This document shows, one piece after another, positions 52,281 through 60,590 of a stretch of 64,000 nucleotides of DNA. The stretch covers positions 155,131 through 219,130 of the forward strand of contig DHNY01000010.1 in assembly GCA_002409625.1 (NCBI GenBank), read 5' to 3'. Origin of the DNA: Anaerolineaceae bacterium UBA5404. GTDB lineage: Bacteria; Chloroflexota; Anaerolineae; Anaerolineales; Anaerolineaceae. Below the pieces are notes generated by a model. That model saw nothing but the letters and a program-made list of their open reading frames with translations. It was not told the DNA's origin and searched no databases. The position numbers and the translations under genes were made by a program. The first letter of the stretch is position 1. Every line of letters starts with the position of its first letter.

Positions 52281-54146
52281 TTAGTCCATTTCCAGGTAGA
52301 CAATTACCGGGTCATGATCACTAAAGGCATCCAATTCAAACTCGCCAGTATTAAGATGCACAACCTGAAAATGTTTTACATTTTTGTTAAGGCTTTCGCT
52401 CAAAAAGATTTGGTCCATCATTTGACCATTGCCTTCATGGATGTAGCTATAACGATTTTGGATGGGCAATAGCATTGTTGTATTTTTCAGTTGATCACCA
52501 GTCAATGTCTTCGCGGTATCAGACCAATAAAAATCATTTATGTCCCCCAGCACAACAATATGAGCCTCAGGTTCTGCTTGTAAAATACGTTTCACAAAAC
52601 CATTGACCGCTTTTGCCTGGGCAACCCTTCGATTTTCAGATGGCACTGGTGGAGGTTGTATTTCTCCATACAAAGGACCATCTTCACCTTTTGAACTCAA
52701 ATGGAGCCCAATAATAAAAATTTTCTCACCCTGGTAATCAAATTGCGCCCCTAAAGCTTTACGAGCGTTTCTAAAACTGGAATTATTTGGCCAAATGCGA
52801 CCTGGATTATGGCTTAAAATAGCCTTTCCATCTTTACTGATAACTTCCGTTTCTGTTCTGGGACCAGCCTCATTTACAGGTTCAAACACTAATCCGCGAT
52901 CCTGCCGGTAGAAAATAACCACTCTTCCATTGCCGCCTTTGATGCCACCGTCGGCATTCCTTTCGGGTTCAATGCTAATCGCCAAGTATTCAGGACCGCC
53001 TTTAGCAGAAACAGCTTGAAGCATGCGGTTGATCGTTTTATCTGCTGAGACAATTTTGCTGTTCACCGCACCATCATCATCCAGCACTTCTTGCAAAACA
53101 AGGATGTCCGGTGACAATAAACCATTGACGACATGATGAGCTAAATGAGTGAAACGGCTAAGATCATCAGTAGCAGCGAGGTTTTCAACATTGTAAGTGG
53201 CAATAGAAAGGTATTCTTCGCCAGGAATCTCAACTTTGTGGAATGTGTTTTGCGCTTGGGTGAATACCGGTTTAGTGATTGGTAAAAGCCGGTAATTGCC
53301 AAAGTCGTAACTGATTACACCTACTATGGGTTGTGTAAAACGCGACCCCAGCCAGATTTGTGGCATTTGAATAAAGGCATCATCCAGCATGATCCGTTCG
53401 GGATTGAAGTCATCCTCTCTGATAACCAAAACCCCAGTCTCAGAAAGCACATCTGCATTTTGGCCATAATCAGCCAAAACAGTGACTTCGTTATAGCGAT
53501 TGGTACTGGTGATGGCAATTGCGTTATCGACTTGAACGAGCATTCCCTCCAGGCTTTCAAAAAAGTCCATGCCATCTTCCGCGGGGTCAAATAAACCACG
53601 ATCTTTGCCGACGTAACCATTTACATCATTTTCAATCACCTTGTTAGGAATAGCTCTGCCATGTTGCCCCAGCAAAACCGGCTCTGGTAAGAGGTTGTTA
53701 GTTCTAACTACACGCAATTTGGCGTTTATTAGGCGGGTAATGGTCAAAGAATTGGATTGGTTAATGGAAGGGTTGTATTCTTGTACGCGGGCTTGCTCGA
53801 TAAAAACATGATCTCCTCTTTTGATCGATGTCCCAACTTGGTAAGCCACATAAAGCGCTTCTGAGCTACGCTCATCCCTATCTTCAACGAGATCCTGCAG
53901 GTAAAAGCCTTGCCCATCAATAGCGGTCACTAGTCCAGTGATACAACTGACTGTTTTGTTTTCAAACGGTGAGCGGTGTCCAAGACCTTGGATGTCATGA
54001 ATGCGGGTAATGCGCCCTGTTGAACACAAAGAAAGCACATCTGCATCCAGGTCAGTTTGAATTGCGGGTATCGCACAGCCAGCGACCATGGTTGATATGA
54101 TTAATAAAATGAGAAAAAGAGGGGATATTTTATTTGTCGTAGTCAT
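52281..54146 (-). CDS. Secreted endonuclease/exonuclease/phosphatase lipoprotein
   Basis: 621 residues. Lipoprotein signal with MVAGC (Cys24). Residues about 60-320 resemble the OB-like/DNA-binding part of extracellular nucleases (SCITGLVTAIDGQGFYLQD). From about 330 the EEP catalytic domain follows: IATYNVENLA, DILVLQEVLDDDGA, GGNGRVVIFYR, IIGLHLSSKG, VVLGDINDFYW and the final DAFSDHDPVIVYLE, so all metal and catalytic acids and histidines are present. Probably degrades extracellular DNA, like ExeM/NucH nucleases. Monocistronic. Confidence 0.85.
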   Translation of the reverse strand: MTTTNKISPLFLILLIISTMVAGCAIPAIQTDLDADVLSLCSTGRITRIHDIQGLGHRSPFENKTVSCITGLVTAIDGQGFYLQDLVEDRDERSSEALYVAYQVGTSIKRGDHVFIEQARVQEYNPSINQSNSLTITRLINAKLRVVRTNNLLPEPVLLGQHGRAIPNKVIENDVNGYVGKDRGLFDPAEDGMDFFESLEGMLVQVDNAIAITSTNRYNEVTVLADYGQNADVLSETGVLVIREDDFNPERIMLDDAFIQMPQIWLGSRFTQPIVGVISYDFGNYRLLPITKPVFTQAQNTFHKVEIPGEEYLSIATYNVENLAATDDLSRFTHLAHHVVNGLLSPDILVLQEVLDDDGAVNSKIVSADKTINRMLQAVSAKGGPEYLAISIEPERNADGGIKGGNGRVVIFYRQDRGLVFEPVNEAGPRTETEVISKDGKAILSHNPGRIWPNNSSFRNARKALGAQFDYQGEKIFIIGLHLSSKGEDGPLYGEIQPPPVPSENRRVAQAKAVNGFVKRILQAEPEAHIVVLGDINDFYWSDTAKTLTGDQLKNTTMLLPIQNRYSYIHEGNGQMMDQIFLSESLNKNVKHFQVVHLNTGEFELDAFSDHDPVIVYLEMD

Positions 54147-54216
54147 ACCCTGATTTTACATGAAATCAATGAGTTATAAGCGGAACGTGGTATATTATCA
54201 GCTAGCAAGGACAGTG

Positions 54217-54271
54217 AATGATTTACCTCTGAATTTATGCCTAAACGGCGTGAAAAGCAGAGGGATTCATT
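54217..54271. promoter_or_regulatory. Long structured hairpin upstream of the threonine dehydrogenase gene
   Basis: AATGA/TCATT, CCTCTG/CAGAGG and TTTATGCC/GGCGTGAA pair in nested order around a TAAAC loop, separated by two small internal loops: about 19 pairs over 55 bases. No T-tract follows. It lies in the intergenic region, after a TATTAT box at about 54193, inside the expected leader of the downstream gene. Role unknown. Confidence 0.5.
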
Positions 54272-54319
54272 TGTCCGCATTAAATTAAAAACAAAACATA
54301 TTTCGCAAAGGAGTATTTT

Positions 54320-55339
54320 ATGAACGAAGAATTTATTTTGATAACTGGCGCAAATGGTGAAGTTGGTCATGGACTTATCAATCACCTGGCTAAAGTTGGT
54401 TACAAGAAAATTATAGCCTTTAGTCGCAGCCCATTGGCAGAAGCATTGCGACCTTTGGTTTCCCATCCAATGGCAATGGATGTTCAAAACCTGGAAGGCT
54501 TAACCGAACTCTTCGAAAAATACGATATCACCACCGTTTACCATCTTGCCTCTATCCTTTCAACAAAAGGCGAGCACAATCCAGTTTTGGCCCACAACAT
54601 TAACGTCAACGGCACCATGAACTTGCTCGAACTGTGTGTCAAAAAGATGGAAAAAACCGGTCGACCCGTTAAATTTATCTACCCAAGCTCAATTGCGGTT
54701 CATGCCATACCCAACCTTGAAGTCAAAGCTCAGGCTGGTAAAGTAAAAGAATATGACTACGTGCAATCCACCACGATGTATGGCATCAACAAACTCTATT
54801 GCGAAAACCTCGGACGCTATTTCAGCAGCCATTACAAGCAGCTTAGCTATGCGCCAGAAGAGCGACCCTTTGTTGATTTTCGAGCGGTTCGTTTCCCCGG
54901 TTTAATTAGTGCTGATACTATGCCAACAGGTGGCACCAGTGACTATGGCCCTGAAATGATTCACGCTGCCGCAAGCAATAAGCATTATGACTGTTTCGTG
55001 CGCCCTGATTCAACTTTACCATTCATGGTTATGCCTGACGCGATTAAATCATTGGTTATGCTGCATGCCGCAGATCGCGAAAGACTAACCCAAACAGTTT
55101 ATAACGTCACCAGCTTTAGCCCAACTGCCGGCGAAATCTATGAAGTCACCAGAGCCGCATTCCCCAATGCAGATATTGACTTTGTACCTGACGTAAACCG
55201 CCAGGGCATCGTTGACAGCTGGCCTGCCGACATTGATGATAGCGCCGCTCGTAAGGACTGGGACTGGCAACCAGACTATGAATTTGATCGCGCTATTAAT
55301 GAGTATCTCATCCCGGCAATTCGCCAGAGATACGCCTAA
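54320..55339 (+). CDS. SDR-type L-threonine 3-dehydrogenase
   Basis: 339 residues of the extended SDR group. NAD-binding ILITGANGEVGHGL at the N-terminus; catalytic YGINK (Tyr-x-x-x-Lys) at about residue 155. The diagnostic stretch VDFRAVRFPGLISADTMP with TSDYGPEMIHAA and LPFMVMPDAI is that of the short-chain threonine dehydrogenases, which oxidise threonine to 2-amino-3-ketobutyrate. AAAGGAG ribosome site. The zinc-ribbon gene follows 12 bp downstream. kbl is not in the window. Confidence 0.88.
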   Translation: MNEEFILITGANGEVGHGLINHLAKVGYKKIIAFSRSPLAEALRPLVSHPMAMDVQNLEGLTELFEKYDITTVYHLASILSTKGEHNPVLAHNINVNGTMNLLELCVKKMEKTGRPVKFIYPSSIAVHAIPNLEVKAQAGKVKEYDYVQSTTMYGINKLYCENLGRYFSSHYKQLSYAPEERPFVDFRAVRFPGLISADTMPTGGTSDYGPEMIHAAASNKHYDCFVRPDSTLPFMVMPDAIKSLVMLHAADRERLTQTVYNVTSFSPTAGEIYEVTRAAFPNADIDFVPDVNRQGIVDSWPADIDDSAARKDWDWQPDYEFDRAINEYLIPAIRQRYA

Positions 55340-55351
55340 TTACGGAGAAAA

Positions 55352-55573
55352 ATGCCGCTTTACGAATACAAGTGCCAAACCTGCAGTCAATGTTTTGAAG
55401 TCTTGCGCCCATTTAGCCAGGCTGACAGCGCGATTGAATGCCCAAAATGTGGCAAGAATGAGGTTAAGAGAATGCCATCTCTGGTGAATGCTTATAGTGG
55501 TGGCCGTAGCTTAACTCAAAACGCCTCTCAATGTGGCTCGTGTTCCAGCCATAATTGTGGAAGCTGCAGATGA
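55352..55573 (+). CDS. FmdB-type zinc ribbon protein
   Basis: 73 residues. MPLYEYKCQTCSQCFEVLR then ECPKCGKNEVKRM gives the two CxxC knuckles of the FmdB (putative regulatory protein) family. The C-terminus has extra cysteines (CGSCSSHNCGSC). May bind zinc; cellular role unknown. Its stop overlaps the next start (ATGA). Confidence 0.85.
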   Translation: MPLYEYKCQTCSQCFEVLRPFSQADSAIECPKCGKNEVKRMPSLVNAYSGGRSLTQNASQCGSCSSHNCGSCR

Positions 55574-56418
55574 AAAAGGCACAAAAGTATTTTGAAAATA
55601 AGATGGTTATGATAACTGGAGGCTCCAGTGGCATCGGCTTGAGCATTGCTCGCGAATTGCTGCAAATGGGAGCCTCCCTTTGCTTATTGGCTCGCAACCA
55701 AGATAAGTTGGATGCCGCCGTCAAGGAATTGCGCTCATTAGGCAGCCAATCCTCACAAGTGATTAACACGATATCAGCTGATGTTGCTGATACTGAAGCC
55801 TTATCTCAAATCATTCCTGAATATCTGGAAAACAATCCTGTACCAGATGTCCTGATTAATGCCGCTGGTGTCGCCCGACCTGGCTACGTGGAAGAGTTGG
55901 ATTTAGACATTTTCAAATGGACCATGGACATTGATTTTCATGGCACCGTCAGCATGACTAAGCTTTTGTTACCCCACTTTTTAGAACGTGGTAGCGGGCA
56001 TATTGTCAATTTTTCGTCCTTGGCTGGCGTGTTAGGTGTTTTTGGATACGCTGCCTATTCTGGCGCAAAATTTGCGGTGAGGGGCTTTACTGATGTCTTG
56101 CGCGCCGAGATGAAACCGCGTGGCATCAAAGTTTCTATTGTTTATCCACCAGACACAGACACACCCCAATTAGCCTGGGAAGATCAATTTAAACCATACG
56201 AAACGCGCGTTTTGGCTGATTCTGATAAGCCCATTAGTGCTGAGACGGTTGCTCATGCGGTTATCAAAGGCATGGCACGCGGTAAATACGCCATTGTTCC
56301 CGGTTTTAATGCCAAGATGACTTATTTTTTGGGTACAAGTTTAGGAAATTTGATTTATCCCATTATGGATATGCTTATCGCAAGCGCGATAAAGAAAAAG
56401 CACGCCAATAAAAAGTAA
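55570..56418 (+). CDS. Short-chain dehydrogenase, 3-ketodihydrosphingosine-reductase-like
   Basis: 282 residues. Cofactor motif MITGGSSGIGLSIAREL, catalytic Ser in VNFSSLAG and YxxxK in YSGAKFAVRGF. The segment SIVYPPDTDTPQLAWE matches the YPPDTDTPG motif of eukaryotic 3-ketodihydrosphingosine reductase, and the C-terminal hydrophobic helix (YFLGTSLGNLIYPIMDMLIAS) could sit on the membrane as in that enzyme. Whether the cell makes sphingolipids cannot be judged here: no serine palmitoyltransferase is present. The start at 55570 overlaps the zinc-ribbon stop. Confidence 0.8.
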   Translation: MKKAQKYFENKMVMITGGSSGIGLSIARELLQMGASLCLLARNQDKLDAAVKELRSLGSQSSQVINTISADVADTEALSQIIPEYLENNPVPDVLINAAGVARPGYVEELDLDIFKWTMDIDFHGTVSMTKLLLPHFLERGSGHIVNFSSLAGVLGVFGYAAYSGAKFAVRGFTDVLRAEMKPRGIKVSIVYPPDTDTPQLAWEDQFKPYETRVLADSDKPISAETVAHAVIKGMARGKYAIVPGFNAKMTYFLGTSLGNLIYPIMDMLIASAIKKKHANKK

Positions 56419-56426
56419 AATCCTAG

Positions 56427-58934
56427 ATGGATCTAAGCGAATTACTCAATAAATGGAGACAAACCCAAGCCTTTGCAGACAATGTAAGCGCTTGGATTGT
56501 GACTCCTGCAATTGATGCTGATCGGCGTCCATTTCCTGCAAGCTTGAATCCAAACATAAAGGCGGGATTGCAAAGCCTGGGCATCACTGATCTTTATTCC
56601 CATCAATTAGAAAGCTTTGAAGCCTTGGAGTCCGGTCAAAATGTTGTCATTTCAACCGGAACGGCCAGTGGAAAAACATTGGCTTACAATCTTCGCATTC
56701 TGGACGACCTCTCCAGAAACCCTAAAAGCACTGCTATTCACCTCTACCCCACAAAGGCCTTGGCACAAGATCAACTCAGTGGCATTCAGGACTTAATCGA
56801 GTCATCTAACCTCCAAACATTTATTCGTCCTGCAATTTATGATGGTGACACACCCCAAAGTCAGCGCAAACCTATACGCAACACGGCTAATATTTTAAAG
56901 ACTAACCCCGATATGTTGCATCAGGCGATACTGCCACATCACACCAATTGGCACCGATTTTTATCAAATCTTCGCTATGTTGTCATAGATGAAGCCCATA
57001 TATATCGTGGTGTTTTTGGTTCTCATTTTGCCAATGTCCTGCGCCGACTCAAAAGAGTGTGCGCGTTTTATGGCGCTTTCCCGCAATTTGTACTTACATC
57101 TGCCACAATTGGAAACCCTCAGGAGCTGGCAGAAAAACTGATTGAATCACCTGTGCATCTTATCGATAAAGATGGTTCCCAGCACGGCGAAAAACAGTTC
57201 ATCATCTACAACCCACCCATGGTTGATAAACAACTTGGCATCCGTAAAAGTGCCCTCATTACTGGCGTTAATTTCATTAAGGAACTAATCGAAAACGAGC
57301 ACCAGACCTTGATATTTGCTCGCACTCGCCGAACGGTTGAGATGATCCTAACCTACTTGCGTGACAAGCTCCCAATTCAAGACAAAAACAAGGTGCGTGG
57401 TTACCGGAGTGGTTTTTTGAAAAAAGAACGACGCGAGATTGAAAGTGATTTCCGTAAAGGTGACTTAAAGGCAGTTGTTTCGACATCTGCCTTGGAATTG
57501 GGAATTGACATTGGTGATCTTGAATCTGTCATTCTCGTAGGTTATCCCGGCTCAATTGCAACCACAAAACAACGAGCAGGTAGAGCAGGACGGAAAAACC
57601 AAAGCGCAATGGCTATGCTTATTCCAACGCCTGACGCGCTTGACCAGTACCTTGCCAGGCATCCTGAATACATCATCGATCAAAACCCTGAAAACGCCCT
57701 CATTGACCCAGACAATCTATCAATCCTCACACAGCATGTTTTATGTGCCTCATTCGAGCTACCCTTTAGCGCTAATGAACCTTTTGGGCAGGTTGACCCT
57801 TATTTGTTACGCAGCATTTTAGCATTTTACAAAGAACAAGCCATCTTAAATCTCCAAAATGATAAATACTACTTTGTAAGTGATGACTACCCCTCTGCCA
57901 GTGTTTCATTGCGCTCTAGCACGCCAAAAGTGATCAGCCTCAAGCTTGGTACGGCACAAAACTATCAACTTATTGGCGAGATAGATGCCGCATCGGCTTC
58001 TTGGTTTGTGCATCCTGGAGCAATTTATCTGCATGATGCTGGCGTTTTTGAGGTCCAAGAGTTGGATATTGAAAAGGGTAATTGTTTTTTGGAATCAGTA
58101 AACAGTGAATATTACACAATCCCTAATTTAAGCACCAGCATCGAGGATTTTTCAGTCATTACGCAAGAACAACATCAAACTTATAGCAGTTCTTATGGTC
58201 ATTTATCCCTAAAATTTGAACTTAACAGCTACAAAAAACTTCGCTGGCATACCAATGAAGTGCTTGGCATTGAACCGCTTAGCTTACCGCCCGGAGAATT
58301 GGAAACAGTGGGATTTTGGATGAGCCTGAAACAGTCCTTTATTGACCAATTGAAAGATGAAGGCAATTGGACTGCCACTCAAAACATCTATGGCGCTAAT
58401 TGGAAAACAATTCGCGAAAAAATCATTCTACGGGACGCAAATCGATGTCGTGCTTGTGGGAAAACTTTTGAAAGTGGTCAATTACACGTGCACCACATTC
58501 AACCTTTCAAGTCCTTTGCTGATCCAGAGCTAGCGAACCGAGCTAGCAACCTGGTAAGTCTTTGCCCTGGATGTCATAGTTTAGCCGAAGTCAATGTGCG
58601 TATTCGCAGCGGGCTTGCTGCTGCCAGTAATGCCTTAAGAAACCTGGCGCCATTACTCATCATGTGTGATCAAGAAGACATTGGTTCGCTATCCGAAGCC
58701 AAATCCGTTTTGGCTGATGGTTTGCCCGCCATTCTTGTTTACGACGGCATGCCAGGCGGGCTTGGTCTTTCGCGCAAACTTTATGAGCATAAGGATTTTT
58801 GGATAGCAAGTGCCGCTGAAGCCATTGAAACCTGCCCTTGCTCTGATGGCTGTCCGGCTTGTGTTGGTCCAGTTGGTGAGTTGGGTTATGGGGGAAAATC
58901 TGAAGGAATAGCCCTTTTACGGGGTTTGAAATGA
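56427..58934 (+). CDS. mrfA: MrfA-type DEAH helicase (DUF1998) with inserted HNH domain
   Basis: 835-residue superfamily-2 helicase. Helicase motifs: STGTASGKTLAYN, VVIDEAHIYRG, FVLTSATIG, LIFARTRRTVE, STSALELGIDIG and KQRAGRAGRKN. The C-terminal DUF1998 module has four metal cysteines (CPCSDGCPACVG). Between the DUF1998 strand FWMSLKQSFIDQL and helix RSGLAAASNALRNLA, about residues 640-722, is an HNH nuclease-type insertion: NRCRACGKTF, HVHHIQPFKSF, NLVSLCPGCH. MrfA of Bacillus subtilis repairs mitomycin adducts with the exonuclease MrfB, encoded next here; I know of no HNH in that protein. Confidence 0.88.
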   Translation: MDLSELLNKWRQTQAFADNVSAWIVTPAIDADRRPFPASLNPNIKAGLQSLGITDLYSHQLESFEALESGQNVVISTGTASGKTLAYNLRILDDLSRNPKSTAIHLYPTKALAQDQLSGIQDLIESSNLQTFIRPAIYDGDTPQSQRKPIRNTANILKTNPDMLHQAILPHHTNWHRFLSNLRYVVIDEAHIYRGVFGSHFANVLRRLKRVCAFYGAFPQFVLTSATIGNPQELAEKLIESPVHLIDKDGSQHGEKQFIIYNPPMVDKQLGIRKSALITGVNFIKELIENEHQTLIFARTRRTVEMILTYLRDKLPIQDKNKVRGYRSGFLKKERREIESDFRKGDLKAVVSTSALELGIDIGDLESVILVGYPGSIATTKQRAGRAGRKNQSAMAMLIPTPDALDQYLARHPEYIIDQNPENALIDPDNLSILTQHVLCASFELPFSANEPFGQVDPYLLRSILAFYKEQAILNLQNDKYYFVSDDYPSASVSLRSSTPKVISLKLGTAQNYQLIGEIDAASASWFVHPGAIYLHDAGVFEVQELDIEKGNCFLESVNSEYYTIPNLSTSIEDFSVITQEQHQTYSSSYGHLSLKFELNSYKKLRWHTNEVLGIEPLSLPPGELETVGFWMSLKQSFIDQLKDEGNWTATQNIYGANWKTIREKIILRDANRCRACGKTFESGQLHVHHIQPFKSFADPELANRASNLVSLCPGCHSLAEVNVRIRSGLAAASNALRNLAPLLIMCDQEDIGSLSEAKSVLADGLPAILVYDGMPGGLGLSRKLYEHKDFWIASAAEAIETCPCSDGCPACVGPVGELGYGGKSEGIALLRGLK

Positions 58935-60169
58935 AAGATTGGCAGGATCTGAGCGAACAATTACGCAAACTGGGCGTAAAACTAGGCATGCCAAATGAAC
59001 CGCATAAGCATACCAAAACGCATTATCCAATTGAAAAAGTTTTAAATTGTTCAGAAACGCACACGCTAGCAGGAACTATTCTTTCAGTCAAACAAACATT
59101 TGATTACAACTACGCGCAAGGTAACACTAAATTAGCGCCTGATACCTATTTTAATCGTTTGCTCCAATGGGCAAAAATACCTGACAAAGATCTGGTAAGC
59201 CTCAAAAATCTTGTTTTTTTGGATACAGAGACAACTGGTCTTTCCAGTGGCACTGGCACGATGGCATTCATGGTGGGTGTAGGCAAATTTATTGACCATC
59301 ACTTTTTGTTAGAACAGTTTTTTCTGCGTAATCCAGCAGAAGAAGCCGCTTTTTTGCATGCCTTATCCCTGTTTTGTGCGGATATGAAGGCTGTGGTTAC
59401 CTACAATGGCAAAGCATTTGATATTCCCATTTTGAACACGCGCCATATCTTACAGCGTATTCCTAGCCCTTTTGTGGATGTATATCACATCGATCTTTTA
59501 ACGATTAGCCGACAGTTATGGCGTTTACGGTTGACTCAATGCAATCTCGCCAATATTGAGCGCAACATCCTGGAATTTCAGCGAAAAGGCGGTGAAGTCA
59601 CCGGCTATTTAGCGCCTGAATTTTACAAAGACTACCTTCGCACCGGCGATGCGCGTCCCTTGGAAGGCGTTTTTTATCATAATCAGGAAGACGTTGTCAG
59701 CCTGTCAGCCCTTTTTAACAAAGTGGCTAGCCTTCTCGAAAACCCCAAATCAGATGACTTAAAACATTCAAACGACATGTTTTCTGCAGCCAGAGTGTTC
59801 AATCATTTAGAAGATTTCGAAACAGCCGATCTCCTCTATTCTCAGTCTTTGCAATCAGAAACCAGTCAGGAATTATTCATCAAATACCTGTTGGAACACG
59901 CTCAATTTCTTCGTCGAAACAAGGCTTATGATGACGCACTGAAGCTTTGGATTCGTGCGGCGGAATTAGATAATTTAGAAGCATTGATCCAGTTAGCAAA
60001 ACATCATGAACATAAAAGCAAAGATTTCCAACAAGCACAATCAATAACCTTAAAGGCAATCAGCATTATGCAAGATGACTCCAGTTTTACTGATGCGCAA
60101 TTGTTTGCTTTGTTTCATCGAAAAAAACGACTCGAAAGCAAAATCAATAAATCGAAAGAAATCAAATAG
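58931..60169 (+). CDS. mrfB: MrfB-type exonuclease (RNase H-like, with TPR tail)
   Basis: 412 residues. Residues about 95-280 are a DEDD exonuclease: VFLDTETTGLS, VVTYNGKAFDIPIL, and YHNQEDVVSLSAL, the acidic residues needed for two-metal catalysis. The C-terminal 120 residues are helical TPR-like repeats (FETADLLYSQSLQ, AYDDALKLWIRAAEL). This matches YprB/MrfB, the partner of YprA/MrfA. Its start overlaps the mrfA stop by four bases, so the two are made together. A terminator follows. Confidence 0.85.
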   Translation: MKDWQDLSEQLRKLGVKLGMPNEPHKHTKTHYPIEKVLNCSETHTLAGTILSVKQTFDYNYAQGNTKLAPDTYFNRLLQWAKIPDKDLVSLKNLVFLDTETTGLSSGTGTMAFMVGVGKFIDHHFLLEQFFLRNPAEEAAFLHALSLFCADMKAVVTYNGKAFDIPILNTRHILQRIPSPFVDVYHIDLLTISRQLWRLRLTQCNLANIERNILEFQRKGGEVTGYLAPEFYKDYLRTGDARPLEGVFYHNQEDVVSLSALFNKVASLLENPKSDDLKHSNDMFSAARVFNHLEDFETADLLYSQSLQSETSQELFIKYLLEHAQFLRRNKAYDDALKLWIRAAELDNLEALIQLAKHHEHKSKDFQQAQSITLKAISIMQDDSSFTDAQLFALFHRKKRLESKINKSKEIK

Positions 60170-60185
60170 ACCTGGAAAATCACTG

Positions 60186-60231
60186 AAAAAGCATCCTTTA
60201 TCAGTTTATTACGGGCAAAAATGCTTTTTTT
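60186..60231 (+). terminator. Terminator of the mrfAB operon
   Basis: AAAAAGCAT / ATGCTTTTT with a 26-nt loop and a run of seven T, 17 bp after the mrfB stop. Confidence 0.65.
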
Positions 60232-60281
60232 AAGACCGGATTCTAGAGCAAGCTTCCTAAGAAAGCTCATGTTGATACTGC

Positions 60282-60310
60282 TTGACACTTTATGGATAAA
60301 CCCCTATAAT
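60282..60310 (+). promoter_or_regulatory. Perfect sigma-70-type promoter of the secreted protein gene
   Basis: TTGACA (60282-60287), 17-bp spacer, TATAAT (60305-60310): a full consensus match. Transcription would start near 60317, giving a leader of about 275 nt. Confidence 0.85.
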
Positions 60311-60316
60311 TTGAAC

Positions 60317-60590
60317 GTCCAAAATGGTTAGCGATAAATGGAAACGTTAAAAGCAATTTGCTATACCAAATCAAGTCAATTTATGAGAAAAACCATCTTA
60401 AAAAGAAAGGTGGCGTCTAAAAAACAAAGATATTATCAATATCCTTTAGCAACTTAGCTGGTAACTCCAGTCTAACTTTTTATCAATTATTGGTAGTATC
60501 CTCAAAACTCAGGAGGTGCAAGTAATATTACAAACAATCTTTTTCAGTTTTTACAAATTTAACAATAAAAATAATAAGGAAGGATGTGAA
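60317..60590 (+). other. Long untranslated leader of the secreted protein gene
   Basis: About 275 nt between promoter and start codon. It contains an 8-codon frame (ATG 60333), a basic 24-codon frame (60383-60457, MRKTILKRK...) with no ribosome site, a CTGG-TAACT-CCAG hairpin near 60458-60471, and an AGGAGGTG Shine-Dalgarno-like sequence at 60511-60518 far from the real start. No known riboswitch consensus is recognised by eye. Confidence 0.45.

Noticed and set aside
60516..60590. GTG 60516, in frame with the secreted protein
   Set aside because: It would sit inside the AGGAGGTG sequence and add 25 residues before an excellent signal peptide; ATG 60591 has its own AAGGA site.
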